From contig CAZINI010000044.1 of assembly GCA_964540575.1 (NCBI GenBank), forward strand, positions 1 through 24,635: a stretch of DNA of 24,635 nt. Direction: 5' to 3'. Position 1 is the stretch's first letter; each line of letters starts with the position of its first letter. The notes beneath the pieces are model-generated. The model was given only the letters and a program-made list of their open reading frames with translations, searched no databases and was not told the DNA's origin. Shown one piece after another: positions 15,810-24,519 of this stretch. Made by a program: the position numbers and the translations under genes. Source of the stretch: UMGS1889 sp964540575. GTDB taxonomy: Bacteria; Bacillota; Clostridia; Oscillospirales; Ruminococcaceae.

Positions 15810-16429
15810 TTAAGCTGTGGCAGTATGTTTTTGGGGTAGCATATTTACCTATAGAGGAAGTTTTTGATATAAGGAACGGTTATACTCCATCCAAATCAAA
15901 TGATGAGTATTGGACAAACGGTACCGTCGATTGGTTTAGAATGGAGGATATTCGAACCAATGGTCATATTTTGTCCGGTGCTTTGCAGAAGGTAAGTGAA
16001 GCGGCTGTTAAGAAGAGTGGAAAAATTCCTGCAAACTCGATTGCTCTTGCAACATCTGCTACGATAGGAGAACATGCACTTATTACTATTGAATGCCTTG
16101 GGAATCAGAGATTCACATTTTTTTCTGTCAAGCAAGAGCTTGAAAATATCATCAATATGAACTATATGAATTATTACTTTTTCAAGATTGATGAATGGTG
16201 CAAGGATCATTTATTCCAAGGAAATTTTAATACTGTCGATGTAGGAGCATTAAAAAAATTAGTAATTCCAATTCCAAACATTGTTGAGCAAACCCGTATT
16301 GCAGAAATTCTCGACCGTTTCAACTCTCTCTGCAATGACATAACCGAAGGCTTACCCGCCGAAATCGAAGCAAGGCAGAAACAGTATGAATATTACCGTG
16401 ATAAGCTGCTGAGCTTCAAGAAATTATAA
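15806..16429 (+). CDS. hsdS: HsdS module 3 (half-size specificity subunit)
   Basis: This frame of about 207 residues has a TTG start overlapping the stop of module 2 (TTGA), so coupling could allow separate translation. YLPIEEVFDIRNGYTPSKSN is a typical N-terminal-type recognition-domain opening. The degraded start QYVFGVAYLP resembles the CPDGVEYLP found at HsdS N termini, suggesting it was once a first domain. The end has VEQTRIAEILDRFNSLCNDI and LPAEIEARQKQYEYYRDKLL, nearly identical to the end of module 2 and a likely substrate for recombination. The open frame extends upstream through the AG tract, as expected if fusion occurs. hsdR follows 21 bases later. Confidence 0.85.
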
Positions 16430-16450
16430 ACATATCAAGGAGGCTGTAAA

Positions 16451-19400
16451 ATGCCGTATTTTAACGTAGTAGCGCAGACCAATGAAAATACTGTTGTAAC
16501 CGAGTACGAGCCTGTCAAGGCACGTTCCGACAGCTATCAGTCCGAAGCTGAGCTTGAAAAAGAGTTTATCCGTATGCTAACAGAGCAGGGATATGAATAT
16601 CTTCCCATACATAAGGAATCCGACCTTATCGAAAATTTGCGCAGGCAGCTTGAAAAGCTCAATGATTATACCTTTACCGATAATGAATGGAAATCTTTTT
16701 TTAATACCAACATCGCAAATAAAAATGACAGCATTGTTGAGAAAACCCGAAAGATACAGGAAGATCATATACAAGTCCTCAAGCGTGATGACGGCACTTC
16801 AAAGAATATTTCCCTGATAGATAAGCGAAATATCCATAACAATTTTCTGCAAGTGATAAATCAGTATGTTATCGGAACAGCAGAGGGAGCAAAGCACGAT
16901 AACCGCTATGACGTTACCGTGCTTGTTAATGGTCTGCCCCTTATCCATATTGAACTGAAACGGCGCGGTGTGCCTATCCGTGAAGCATTCAATCAGATAG
17001 ACCGTTATCAGCGTGACAGCTTTTGGGCGGGCTGCGGACTGTATGAATATGTACAGATATTCGTTATCTCCAACGGCACAAATACAAAATATTACTCCAA
17101 CAGCACACGTTCCAACACCATAAAGGACACTGAAAAGTCCAAGGGCAAAAAAGCGAAAACAAGCAACAGCTTTGAATTTACATCATTCTGGGCTGATGCA
17201 AACAATCGTGTCATAACCGATCTTATTGATTTTACCCGAACATTTTTTGCCCGTCATACTATTCTGAATATTCTGACAAAATACTGCATATTCACGTCCG
17301 AAAATATGCTTATGGTAATGCGTCCCTATCAGATAACCGCAACCGAACGCATCATCAACCGCATTGAAGTTGCTACCAACTACAAAAAATACGGAGATAT
17401 TGCGGGCGGCGGATATATCTGGCATACGACAGGTTCGGGCAAGACACTTACATCTTTTAAGGCTGCCCGTCTTGCTTCAAATCTTTCCTTTATAGATAAG
17501 GTGCTTTTTGTGGTTGACCGTAAAGACCTTGACTATCAGACGATGAAGGAATATGACCGATTTGAAAAGGGTGCGGCAAACAGCAACACATCAACAGCCG
17601 TACTCAAAAAGCAGCTGGAAGATGATAACGCCCATATTATTATCACAACAATTCAAAAGCTTGCGACATTTATCAAGAAAAACAAGACTCACGCCGTATA
17701 TGATAAGCACGTTGTAATTATCTTTGACGAATGTCACCGCAGTCAGTTCGGTGATATGCACACGGCTATTGTTAAGAGCTTCAAGAAATATCATCTTTTC
17801 GGATTTACGGGCACACCTATCTTTCCCGAAAATTCGGGGGCGGTAAAAAATCCTCATTTTTCCACAACAGAGCAGACCTTCGGCGATCAGCTTCACGCAT
17901 ACACTATTGTTGATGCGATCAATGATAAAAACGTCCTTCCTTTTAGAGTTGATTATATAAAGACAATGGACACCGAAGATGATATTGACGATGAAATGGT
18001 TTGGGATATTGCAAGAGAAAAGGCAATGATGGCTCCCGAAAGAATTGCGGGTGTTACCAAATACATACTTGATAATTTCGACAGAAAAACATATCGTGGC
18101 GATAAAACGTATGCTTTTAATGCTCTGCAAAACATTTCCGAGGTAGCATCGGGCAAAAACGGAGCTGTTGAAGAGATCAAGGCAAAGCAGCGTTTAAGCG
18201 GCTTCAATTCCATATTCGCTGTTGCTTCCGTTCCTATGGCAAAGCTGTATTATGAGGAATTTAAAAAGCAAATGGCTGCCGATCCTGCAAAGAAGCTGAG
18301 GATTGCAACCATTTTCAGCTATGCTCCCAATGAAGAAGCAGACGGAATACTTGACGAAGAAAACTCGGAAGATACATCGGCACTCGATCAGTCCTCCCGT
18401 GATTTTCTTGAATATGCTATCAAGGATTATAATGAGATGTTCCATACAGCTTATGACACATCTTCCGATAAGTTCCAGAATTACTATAAGGACGTTTCTC
18501 TTCGTATGAAAAACAAAGAGATCGACCTGCTTATTGTTGTAAATATGTTCCTGACAGGCTTTGATGCCACAACGCTCAATACTCTTTGGGTAGATAAAAA
18601 TCTGAAATATCACGGACTGATACAGGCATTTTCCAGAACAAACCGAATACTTAATTCTGTTAAGACATTCGGCAATATTGTATGTTTCAGAAATCTTCAG
18701 AAGCGTGTTGACAAGGCAATAGGTCTTTTCGGTGATAAGGAAGCGGGCGGTGTTGTGCTTCTCCGCAAGTTCAAGGATTATTATTTTGGATATGATACCG
18801 AAAACGGAAAGCACGTTAAGGGATATTTTGAAATTGTTGAGGAGCTGCAAAAGAAATTCCCCTTATCCGAACCCCGTATTGACGGCGAACAGAATCAAAA
18901 GGATTTCATCACACTTTTCGGTGCATTTCTGAAAATGCGCAATCTGCTGTTATCCTTCGATGATTTTGCAGATCAGGCGATACTTTCCGACAGAGAAATT
19001 CAAGATTATTCGGGACGATATCAGGACATTCGTGACGAATGGAATAAGAAAAAGCCAAAGGGAGATTCAAAAGATATTAGTGACGATATAGTTTTTGAAA
19101 TTGAACTTATTAAGCAGATAGAGATAAATATTGACTATATCCTTATGCTTGTAAAAAAATATCATGACAGCCACTGCAATGACAAGGAAATTCTTGCAAC
19201 CATCAGATCTGCCGTTGATTCAAGTCCCGAACTTCGAAGCAAGAAACAGCTTATTGAAACCTTTATTGCCAATATCAATGAGGTTGAAGATGTTACGACC
19301 GAGTGGCATTCTTATGTTGCCGAAGAACGTGAAAAAGAGCTTGTCCGCATTATCTCGGAAGAAAAGCTCAAAGAAGAAGAAACCCGTCATTTCATCGAAA

Positions 19401-19567
19401 ATGCTTTCAGAGATGGCGAAATAAAAACGACGGGCACTGACATTGACAAGCTGATGCCTCCCGTTTCCCGTTTCGGCGGCGGCAACAGAACAGCAAAGAA
19501 ACAGACGGTTATTGATAAGCTCAAGGACTTTTTCAACAGGTTCTTTGGTATTTCGTCGTATCAATAA
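16451..19567 (+). CDS. hsdR: Type I restriction endonuclease subunit HsdR
   Basis: The 1038-residue intact protein has GGAGG upstream of ATG 16451. The N-terminal PD-(D/E)xK nuclease has Asp154 (NRYDVTVLVNGLPLIHIELK) and the Glu168-Leu-Lys170 motif. The SF2 motor has Walker A TTGSGKT (Lys331), a DECH box (426-429), GFTGTPIF and MFLTGFDATTLNTLWVDKNL with FSRTNRI for the later helicase motifs. A helical C-terminal region of about 250 residues contacts the methyltransferase. It translocates DNA using ATP and cuts unmodified DNA far from the recognition site. The nuclease is intact, so any change in HsdS must be matched by methylation; the phase-variable hsdS makes self-restriction a real issue. 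It converges on the GTPase operon with only 21 bp between stops and no terminator. Confidence 0.95.
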   Translation: MPYFNVVAQTNENTVVTEYEPVKARSDSYQSEAELEKEFIRMLTEQGYEYLPIHKESDLIENLRRQLEKLNDYTFTDNEWKSFFNTNIANKNDSIVEKTRKIQEDHIQVLKRDDGTSKNISLIDKRNIHNNFLQVINQYVIGTAEGAKHDNRYDVTVLVNGLPLIHIELKRRGVPIREAFNQIDRYQRDSFWAGCGLYEYVQIFVISNGTNTKYYSNSTRSNTIKDTEKSKGKKAKTSNSFEFTSFWADANNRVITDLIDFTRTFFARHTILNILTKYCIFTSENMLMVMRPYQITATERIINRIEVATNYKKYGDIAGGGYIWHTTGSGKTLTSFKAARLASNLSFIDKVLFVVDRKDLDYQTMKEYDRFEKGAANSNTSTAVLKKQLEDDNAHIIITTIQKLATFIKKNKTHAVYDKHVVIIFDECHRSQFGDMHTAIVKSFKKYHLFGFTGTPIFPENSGAVKNPHFSTTEQTFGDQLHAYTIVDAINDKNVLPFRVDYIKTMDTEDDIDDEMVWDIAREKAMMAPERIAGVTKYILDNFDRKTYRGDKTYAFNALQNISEVASGKNGAVEEIKAKQRLSGFNSIFAVASVPMAKLYYEEFKKQMAADPAKKLRIATIFSYAPNEEADGILDEENSEDTSALDQSSRDFLEYAIKDYNEMFHTAYDTSSDKFQNYYKDVSLRMKNKEIDLLIVVNMFLTGFDATTLNTLWVDKNLKYHGLIQAFSRTNRILNSVKTFGNIVCFRNLQKRVDKAIGLFGDKEAGGVVLLRKFKDYYFGYDTENGKHVKGYFEIVEELQKKFPLSEPRIDGEQNQKDFITLFGAFLKMRNLLLSFDDFADQAILSDREIQDYSGRYQDIRDEWNKKKPKGDSKDISDDIVFEIELIKQIEINIDYILMLVKKYHDSHCNDKEILATIRSAVDSSPELRSKKQLIETFIANINEVEDVTTEWHSYVAEEREKELVRIISEEKLKEEETRHFIENAFRDGEIKTTGTDIDKLMPPVSRFGGGNRTAKKQTVIDKLKDFFNRFFGISSYQ

Positions 19568-19588
19568 GAAGCAGATTACAATGATTCA

Positions 19589-20290
19589 TTAGCGACATTC
19601 ACTTCTCACCATATGGGCGATCTTTGTAACTAATGAATCAAAGTTATATCCTGTTTCGGCACTGTAAGCGATGCCATTATCTGTTCTGAAAATTCTCTTT
19701 ACATTACCTATCTTTCTTTCAAGGTTGCTCTTCTGAACTGCGGATAATTCTGTCGTTCTGCTGATAGGTTCAATCTTATCAGCACAGTTAATTGCAAACA
19801 GAATCTGCTTTTCACGATTTGTCATTTTTATCAGCTCGTTGTAAACATTGAGGTCAACCGAGAAATCTCTCTGATCTGCCCTCAGAATATACAGCACCAT
19901 TGAAGCCTTCTGCAGCAGCGTATTGTACCACTCATAATACTGCTTATCAGCCGCAAGTGATTCACCCACGCCCGGAAGGTCGCAAAGAGAAAAGTACTGA
20001 TTTGGCTTGCTGAGATGATATTCTGCCGAATACATTTCCTTAGTGCAGGCTTCCACATCGCTAGTTTCAAACACCTCCTTCCCAACGATCCTGTTCAGCG
20101 TTGTGGACTTTCCATAGCCTGACTTTCCGATAACGATAGCCTGTATTGCTCTTGAGGGAGTTCCGGAATAATCCCACCGGTACATTTCATTTGCAGGCAC
20201 ATCAAAATTTCTCAGAAAGCCAAACTTCTTATTTCTGCCGATAAGTTCACCAATATCGGCATTGTGTGTGATCTTTACCGTAACTCCCAT
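19589..20290 (-). CDS. P-loop GTPase, short paralogue without membrane tail
   Basis: The 233-residue Era/YfjP-like GTPase has G1 GKSGYGKS (55-62), SDVEACT with the likely switch Thr83, G3 DLPGVGES (104-111), G4 NCADK (168-172) in place of NKxD, and G5 SAETG (210-214). A 50-residue N-terminal extension (FGFLRNFDVPANEMYRWDYS) is not shared with the two paralogues upstream, and the C-terminal amphipathic tail of those is absent. GGAGGT lies close upstream. It is the last gene of the operon, about 30 bases after the preceding GTPase. The shared EACT motif shows that the three are paralogues. Its role is unknown; regulation or partnering of the two larger GTPases is one guess. Confidence 0.8.
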   Translation of the reverse strand: MGVTVKITHNADIGELIGRNKKFGFLRNFDVPANEMYRWDYSGTPSRAIQAIVIGKSGYGKSTTLNRIVGKEVFETSDVEACTKEMYSAEYHLSKPNQYFSLCDLPGVGESLAADKQYYEWYNTLLQKASMVLYILRADQRDFSVDLNVYNELIKMTNREKQILFAINCADKIEPISRTTELSAVQKSNLERKIGNVKRIFRTDNGIAYSAETGYNFDSLVTKIAHMVRSECR

Positions 20291-20320
20291 ATGTGGTTAC
20301 CTCCTTCACTATTATCGGTT

Positions 20321-21193
20321 TCACGAAAACCAGCTAAAGAATGTGTCAATTGCTTCCCCGACCATATCAAAAAAACCACTTACCTTGTCGGCTACCCTAT
20401 CCAGAACATCAAGAACAACATCCTGTACAATCTCCAGGAACGACCTTCTTACTGTTTCTCCTGTTGCTTCAGAGCGGAAATCCTCATTGATGTTCTTGAA
20501 TACGGTGATCTTCTTTTCCTTGGGCAGAGCATATACGATCTCGTCGACCAGCTTGACCATATTGTACTGCTCGGCAGCGGACACGGGAATGACCTTTGAT
20601 GCGGGAACATCAAAGCAATTTGCCACATACTGAACCTTCCTGTCAATGTTCATAAACTGCTTGGGACCCGGTTCTTGCTTGTCCTCGTCCCACTCTCTGA
20701 ACGGCTCAACCTTGTCCACCTGATTAAGTACGAAGAAGAAAGGCTTGCCCTGATCAAGGTGAGGCTTAACAAGATTCTTGTAGAAATTTTCGTCAGAAGC
20801 ATATGCCCTGTCGTCCGCCTTGAGCACCCAGAGAACAACATCAAGCTCGGGGAGAAGCTTTGCGTAAAGCTGACCGTACTCAATGTCCCTGTCGCTGTTT
20901 TCTCCTACGCCGGGAACATCAATGATCTTGATTCCCTTGCCCGATGAGATGCCCAGCATGATCTCCTTCTCGCTTCTTGTGCAGGCTTCAACATCACTGA
21001 TCTCGCATACGTCCTGTCCGAAAAGAGCATTGCAAAGGCTGGACTTTCCTGCACCCGTCTTTCCGAACACACCTACACGAGGTTCGTAGTTGATGACATT
21101 TTCGATCTTACTGCGGATCTTAGCCTTCTGCTCCTCAGTGATAACAACGCCCTTCTTTTCAAGACCTTCAAAAACATTATTGTAATTCATCAT
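20321..21193 (-). CDS. P-loop GTPase with amphipathic C-terminal tail (paralogue A)
   Basis: The 290-residue protein starts at ATG 21193 behind GGAGGA. A helical N-terminus (1-36) is followed by a complete GTPase fold: G1 GKTGAGKS (44-51), SDVEACT (67-72 region), G3 DVPGVGE (92-98), G4 NQVDK (157-161) and G5 SAAEQ (205-209). Residues about 230-290 form a helix-rich tail (VVLDVLDRVADKVSGFFDMV, AIDTFFSWFS) with alternating hydrophobic and charged faces, suggesting peripheral membrane contact or oligomerisation. It is highly similar along its whole length to the next gene upstream (for example GKPFFFVLNQVDK and LPELDV in both). YfjP/YeeP-type GTPases often lie in prophages and genomic islands; function is unproven. 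Confidence 0.83.
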   Translation of the reverse strand: MMNYNNVFEGLEKKGVVITEEQKAKIRSKIENVINYEPRVGVFGKTGAGKSSLCNALFGQDVCEISDVEACTRSEKEIMLGISSGKGIKIIDVPGVGENSDRDIEYGQLYAKLLPELDVVLWVLKADDRAYASDENFYKNLVKPHLDQGKPFFFVLNQVDKVEPFREWDEDKQEPGPKQFMNIDRKVQYVANCFDVPASKVIPVSAAEQYNMVKLVDEIVYALPKEKKITVFKNINEDFRSEATGETVRRSFLEIVQDVVLDVLDRVADKVSGFFDMVGEAIDTFFSWFS

Positions 21194-21226
21194 AAAAAAT
21201 TCCTCCGTTTTTTGTTTGTATTCTCA

Positions 21227-21253
21227 GCGGCTCTGCGACCATCGCAAAGCCGC
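21227..21253 (-). other. Intercistronic hairpin between the two larger GTPase genes
   Basis: GCGGCT and AGCCGC with inner TGCGA/TCGCA form a stem with one mismatch and a short loop. There is no T run, so it is more likely an mRNA stability or processing element than a full terminator. Confidence 0.4.
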
Positions 21254-21278
21254 CGTACTTCCTGCTTACTGTGAGCTG

Positions 21279-22169
21279 TCAGAACAGCTTAAAAATGGAC
21301 TTTACCGATTCAAAGAAGCTCCTGACCACTCCTCCGATAAATCTGCCAATTGCGTCGGCAGCCACGTCTACCACCTTTCCGATAAATCCTTCAAAGTAAC
21401 CGGACACTTCTTCAAAAACATGCTGTCCCGTTGATTCGGTATGGAACTCCTCGCTGACATTCTTGTACACCGTGATCTTCTTTTCGGGAGGTACGGCATA
21501 TACGATCTCATTTACAAGAGTAACGAGATTGTACTTTTCAAGAGCGGAAACGGGAATAATCTTTGAAGGTGCCACATGGAAGAGATCGGCTAACATACGG
21601 ACCTTCTTATCAATAGTAACAAGCTGCTCTTCACCGGGCATATGCTCTTCATCGTTCCAGCTTCTGAAAGACTCGATCTTGTCCACCTGATTCAGAACAA
21701 AGAAGAAGGGCTTGCCCTGCTCCACATGAGGCTTGATTACATTCTCGTAGAAGTTTTCGTCCGCTGAAAATGCTCTGTCATCTGCCTTGATCACCCAAAG
21801 GATAACATCAAGCTCGGGAAGAAGTCTTGCATAAAGCTCAGAATATTCCAGATCCCTGTCTGAGCTTTCACCCGCTCCCGGGACATCAACAAGTGTAATA
21901 CCGTTGTTGTCATCACCTACATTTACAGTGACCTCCTGCGGATCGCGGGTGCAGGCTTCGACATCATTTACGGGGCATACGTCAGAGCCGAAAAGAGCAT
22001 TGCAAAGGCTTGACTTGCCAACACCTGTCTTTCCGAGAACTCCGATTTTCGGAACATAGTTAATAACCTCGCTGAGCTTATTCTCAATTGCCTTCTGCTG
22101 ATTCTCGTCAACATTGATTCCGTTCTCCTTAAGAGTGTTAAAAATGCTTTCTGTGTTGAAATTTTCCAT
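21279..22169 (-). CDS. P-loop GTPase with amphipathic C-terminal tail (paralogue B)
   Basis: The 296-residue protein starts at ATG 22169, selected because AAGGAGGA lies 8 bases upstream; the longer frame to 22220 has no ribosome site and overlaps the previous gene. Motifs are G1 GKTGVGKS (46-53), NDVEACT (68-74), G3 DVPGAGE (95-101), G4 NQVDK (160-164) and G5-like SALEK (208-212). The tail at about 250-296 (YFEGFIGKVVDVAADAIGRF, GGVVRSFFESVKSIFKLF) is strongly amphipathic and carries net positive charge, typical of membrane-surface binding. It is a near twin of the next GTPase in the operon. The ribosome site overlaps the stop codon of the zinc-ribbon gene, so the two are expressed together. 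Confidence 0.83.
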   Translation of the reverse strand: MENFNTESIFNTLKENGINVDENQQKAIENKLSEVINYVPKIGVLGKTGVGKSSLCNALFGSDVCPVNDVEACTRDPQEVTVNVGDDNNGITLVDVPGAGESSDRDLEYSELYARLLPELDVILWVIKADDRAFSADENFYENVIKPHVEQGKPFFFVLNQVDKIESFRSWNDEEHMPGEEQLVTIDKKVRMLADLFHVAPSKIIPVSALEKYNLVTLVNEIVYAVPPEKKITVYKNVSEEFHTESTGQHVFEEVSGYFEGFIGKVVDVAADAIGRFIGGVVRSFFESVKSIFKLF

Positions 22170-22183
22170 AAAATGATTCCTCC

Positions 22184-22348
22184 TTAGAATATGTTTGTTT
22201 TTCTTAGTTTCTTCAGGCACCTATCACATATAGGCATCTTAATGAACATCACCCAATGTACATCTAAGCAATCGGGTACAGGCTTGATGAATTCCCTTCC
22301 GCATTGTTTGCACTTGAAGGTCTTGATTTCTTTGATGATTTTGACCAC
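22184..22348 (-). CDS. Small four-cysteine zinc-ribbon protein heading the GTPase operon
   Basis: This 54-residue ORF from GTG 22348 reads VVKIIKEIKTFKCKQCGREF and later VMFIKMPICDRCLKKLRKTN, ending IF. CKQC and CDRC form a Cys4 zinc ribbon, and the rest is basic. The stop (22184-22186) overlaps the ribosome site of the following GTPase, strong evidence for a shared transcript. The start is uncertain: no ATG is present downstream of the IS end, and the open frame continues upstream into the IS, so the IS may have removed the original start. It may bind DNA, RNA or one of the GTPases. I do not recognise the family. Confidence 0.6.
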   Translation of the reverse strand: MVKIIKEIKTFKCKQCGREFIKPVPDCLDVHWVMFIKMPICDRCLKKLRKTNIF

Positions 22349-22392
22349 TCCCTTTATACCTATTGGGGCTGTTGCACGCCCCTGAAAAAAAT

Positions 22393-22430
22393 AAGCACCA
22401 AAGCAGGAAAAAAATTCCACTTTGGTGCTT
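22393..22430. terminator. Hairpin near the left IS end
   Basis: AAGCACCAAAG (22393-22403) pairs with CTTTGGTGCTT (22420-22430), with T-rich DNA on both sides. It may block read-through into the transposase and, on the minus strand, transcription entering the GTPase operon. Confidence 0.65.
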
Positions 22431-22489
22431 TTTGTGGTATAATATAATTGAAAGAAAACATCAGACCACGAAAGGATTGTACCACAAAA

Positions 22490-24034
22490 ATGAGTATTTG
22501 TCAACTGCGTCTTAATATGAATTATGAAGTTTACATTGAAGAAAATGATCCCGTGATATTGTTGTCGGACACAATAAATGAAATATATCAGACAACAGAC
22601 TTCACAAAATATACGAAGGAAGAATACACCGGAAAAATACCCGAGGATATAATGATGAAGATACTTATCTACGGATATATGTGCGGAGCATATTCATCCA
22701 GAAAAATAGAGGTTTGCTGTCATCGGGACATAAATTTTCTGTATCTTCTTGAAAGCTATGCAGCTCCCGATCACAGCACCATTGCCCGTTTTCGCAAGAA
22801 TATGCCCGAAACCATTGAAGCTGTGTTTTACAAGATCGTAGAAAAGCTGCTTAAAAAGGGGGAGATTAGCGGAAAGAATATATTTATTGACGGAACAAAA
22901 ATCGAAGCAAACGCCAACAGATACACATTTGTATGGAAAAATGCAGTAACAAAAAATGAAATTAAGCTTCGTGCAAAGCTTCCTGTGATACTTGCAGAGC
23001 TGAAAGAGAATGAAAAGATAGTCTTTCCCGAAAACACAGAAGTTGATGTTATGATAGCCACGCTTGAAAAGCTTATGAATGACCTGAACATTGAATTTGT
23101 AAGCGGAAAGGGCAAGCACAAAACTCCAATTCAGAGAAGCCTTGAAAAGCTGCTGGAATACCGTGAAAGGATCTCAAAATATGAACACTACAACTCACTT
23201 TTGGGCGGCAGAAACAGCTTTTCAAAGACCGATACAGATGCCACCTTTATGAGAATGAAGGAAGATCATATGAAAAACGGTCAGTTAAAACCGGGCTACA
23301 ACATACAGGCAGGCGTTGAGGGAGAATACATAATCGGGCTGGATATATCAAGTGAAAGAAGCGATGTAAATACCCTTATCCCATTTCTTGAAAAGATAAA
23401 GAAGCTTGAACTTTTCGTGCTTGAAAATATCGTTGCAGATGCAGGCTATGAAAGCGAGGAAAACTATCTTTATCTGAAAGCAAACGGACTTAATTCATAC
23501 ATCAAGCCTTCAAACTATGAGATGCTGAAAAAGAGAGGCTACAAGCTTAAATACGGCAGGGTTGAAAATATGGAATACCATGCCGATGGAGATTTCTTTG
23601 TCTGCCATAACGGAAAGAAGCTTGTGAGAACGGGCACGAGAAAAGAAACGACCAAAACGGGATTTATTTCCGAAAAAGCTGTTTACAGATGCGAAAGCTG
23701 TGAAGGCTGTCAGTACAAAGGAAACTGCACAAAGGCAAAAGAAAACAAATCTCTGTCCGTTTCTCACCGGTTTCTTGAAATGAGAAAAGAATCTCATAAA
23801 AACATTACAACCGAATTTGGCACACAACTCAGAATGAACAGAAGTATCCAGAGCGAGGGTGCGTTCGGTGTGCTTAAGCAGGATTATTCCTTCCGAAGAT
23901 TTATGATGAGAAGCAAGGTGAATGTCAAGACCGAGATCACATTACTTGCCATTGCTTATGACATAAAGAAGCTTGCGGCAAAAATTTCTCAGAAACGTAT
24001 GGGCGTTTCTCTTTTTAAGCTGAAATCTGCTTAG
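22490..24034 (+). CDS. IS1182-family DDE transposase
   Basis: The 514-residue protein starts at ATG 22490 (MSICQLRLNMNYEVYIEEND), with AAAGGA upstream and TATAAT-like DNA at about 22438. The N-terminal helical DUF772-type domain includes APDHSTIARFRKNMPETIEA. The catalytic core has IDGTKIEANANRYTFVWKN (Asp134), VADAGYESEENYLYL (Asp317) and QSEGAFGVLKQDYSFRRF (Glu456), a plausible DDE set. A four-Cys insert (CESCEGCQYKGNC) is typical of this group. There is no frameshift or stop, so the element may be active. It catalyses cut-and-paste or similar movement of the flanking inverted repeats. Confidence 0.92.
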   Translation: MSICQLRLNMNYEVYIEENDPVILLSDTINEIYQTTDFTKYTKEEYTGKIPEDIMMKILIYGYMCGAYSSRKIEVCCHRDINFLYLLESYAAPDHSTIARFRKNMPETIEAVFYKIVEKLLKKGEISGKNIFIDGTKIEANANRYTFVWKNAVTKNEIKLRAKLPVILAELKENEKIVFPENTEVDVMIATLEKLMNDLNIEFVSGKGKHKTPIQRSLEKLLEYRERISKYEHYNSLLGGRNSFSKTDTDATFMRMKEDHMKNGQLKPGYNIQAGVEGEYIIGLDISSERSDVNTLIPFLEKIKKLELFVLENIVADAGYESEENYLYLKANGLNSYIKPSNYEMLKKRGYKLKYGRVENMEYHADGDFFVCHNGKKLVRTGTRKETTKTGFISEKAVYRCESCEGCQYKGNCTKAKENKSLSVSHRFLEMRKESHKNITTEFGTQLRMNRSIQSEGAFGVLKQDYSFRRFMMRSKVNVKTEITLLAIAYDIKKLAAKISQKRMGVSLFKLKSA

Positions 24035-24297
24035 AATTTGGAATAATAATATGCCGTTTTCAGGCTATGTTTTTGGCAGGGCTTGGGTTTTTGTACTCTT
24101 TTTCAGGATTTTTTATGGCTTTGATTGCTATTTATGGACTTTTGTCGGCTTCATAATGAAATGGGACTGCTGCAGCGTTCGCTGTAACAGCCCCTTAAAG
24201 ATTAAAAAATACGATTTGTCCTACCACAGGGAACAAGTTCGTTCCGAAAGAAAGCACTATCTATCATTTAGAGTACAGCCTTTCTTCTTGGATTAAA

Positions 24298-24519
24298 TCA
24301 GAAATCACAAAGCCCGAATACAAAGCTGTCAATAAAAGTTAAAAAGGTGGCCTCGTCTAATGTTGATTGGGTGATGGTTCCGTTTCCTGTGACCAGATTC
24401 AGTAGGGTAGACATGAGGCCAAAGCAAATCATGTTGATCACAATAGCAAGGGTCAGAACGATGGCAAGAGCGGATTCCCCGCGAATCAATAATTTAGTGC
24501 GTTTTGATTTCAGCTTCAT
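24298..24519 (-). CDS. Small single-pass membrane protein, unknown
   Basis: The 73-residue ORF starts at ATG 24519, which overlaps the stop of the upstream tiny ORF as ATGA, a sign of coupled translation. A basic N-terminus (MKLKSKRTKLLIRG) leads into a hydrophobic helix at about 16-40 (ALAIVLTLAIVINMICFGLM), then a polar region rich in Thr and a hydrophobic end. I do not recognise the family; positive-inside orientation predicts the N-terminus in the cytoplasm. It could be part of a conjugation or secretion module extending beyond the window. Confidence 0.55.
   Translation of the reverse strand: MKLKSKRTKLLIRGESALAIVLTLAIVINMICFGLMSTLLNLVTGNGTITQSTLDEATFLTFIDSFVFGLCDF

Larger units (their letters stand above)
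22365..24194 (+). mobile_element. IS1182-like insertion sequence, apparently intact
   Basis: The element is about 1.83 kb, bounded by GGGGCTGTTGCA (22365-22376) and, inverted, TGTAACAGCCCC (24183-24194), which match at 11 of 12 positions. It carries a single complete transposase gene. The right end also folds as a hairpin (24163-24194). A target duplication longer than the shared TT is not visible, so the exact ends are inferred. It separates the zinc-ribbon/GTPase operon from the DNA to the right. Confidence 0.7.

Noticed and set aside
22355..24204. Target-site duplication around the IS
   Set aside because: Only TT matches on the two sides, which is not enough to claim a duplication.
24230..24245. 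GGAAC...GTTCC inverted repeat resembling an SOS (LexA) box
   Set aside because: The gap between GAAC and GTTC is six bases, not the four of the Gram-positive LexA site, and no SOS gene follows.
24051..24296. 81-residue plus-strand frame after the transposase
   Set aside because: It crosses the IS right end and its hairpin, has no ribosome site, and has odd composition rich in Phe and Tyr.
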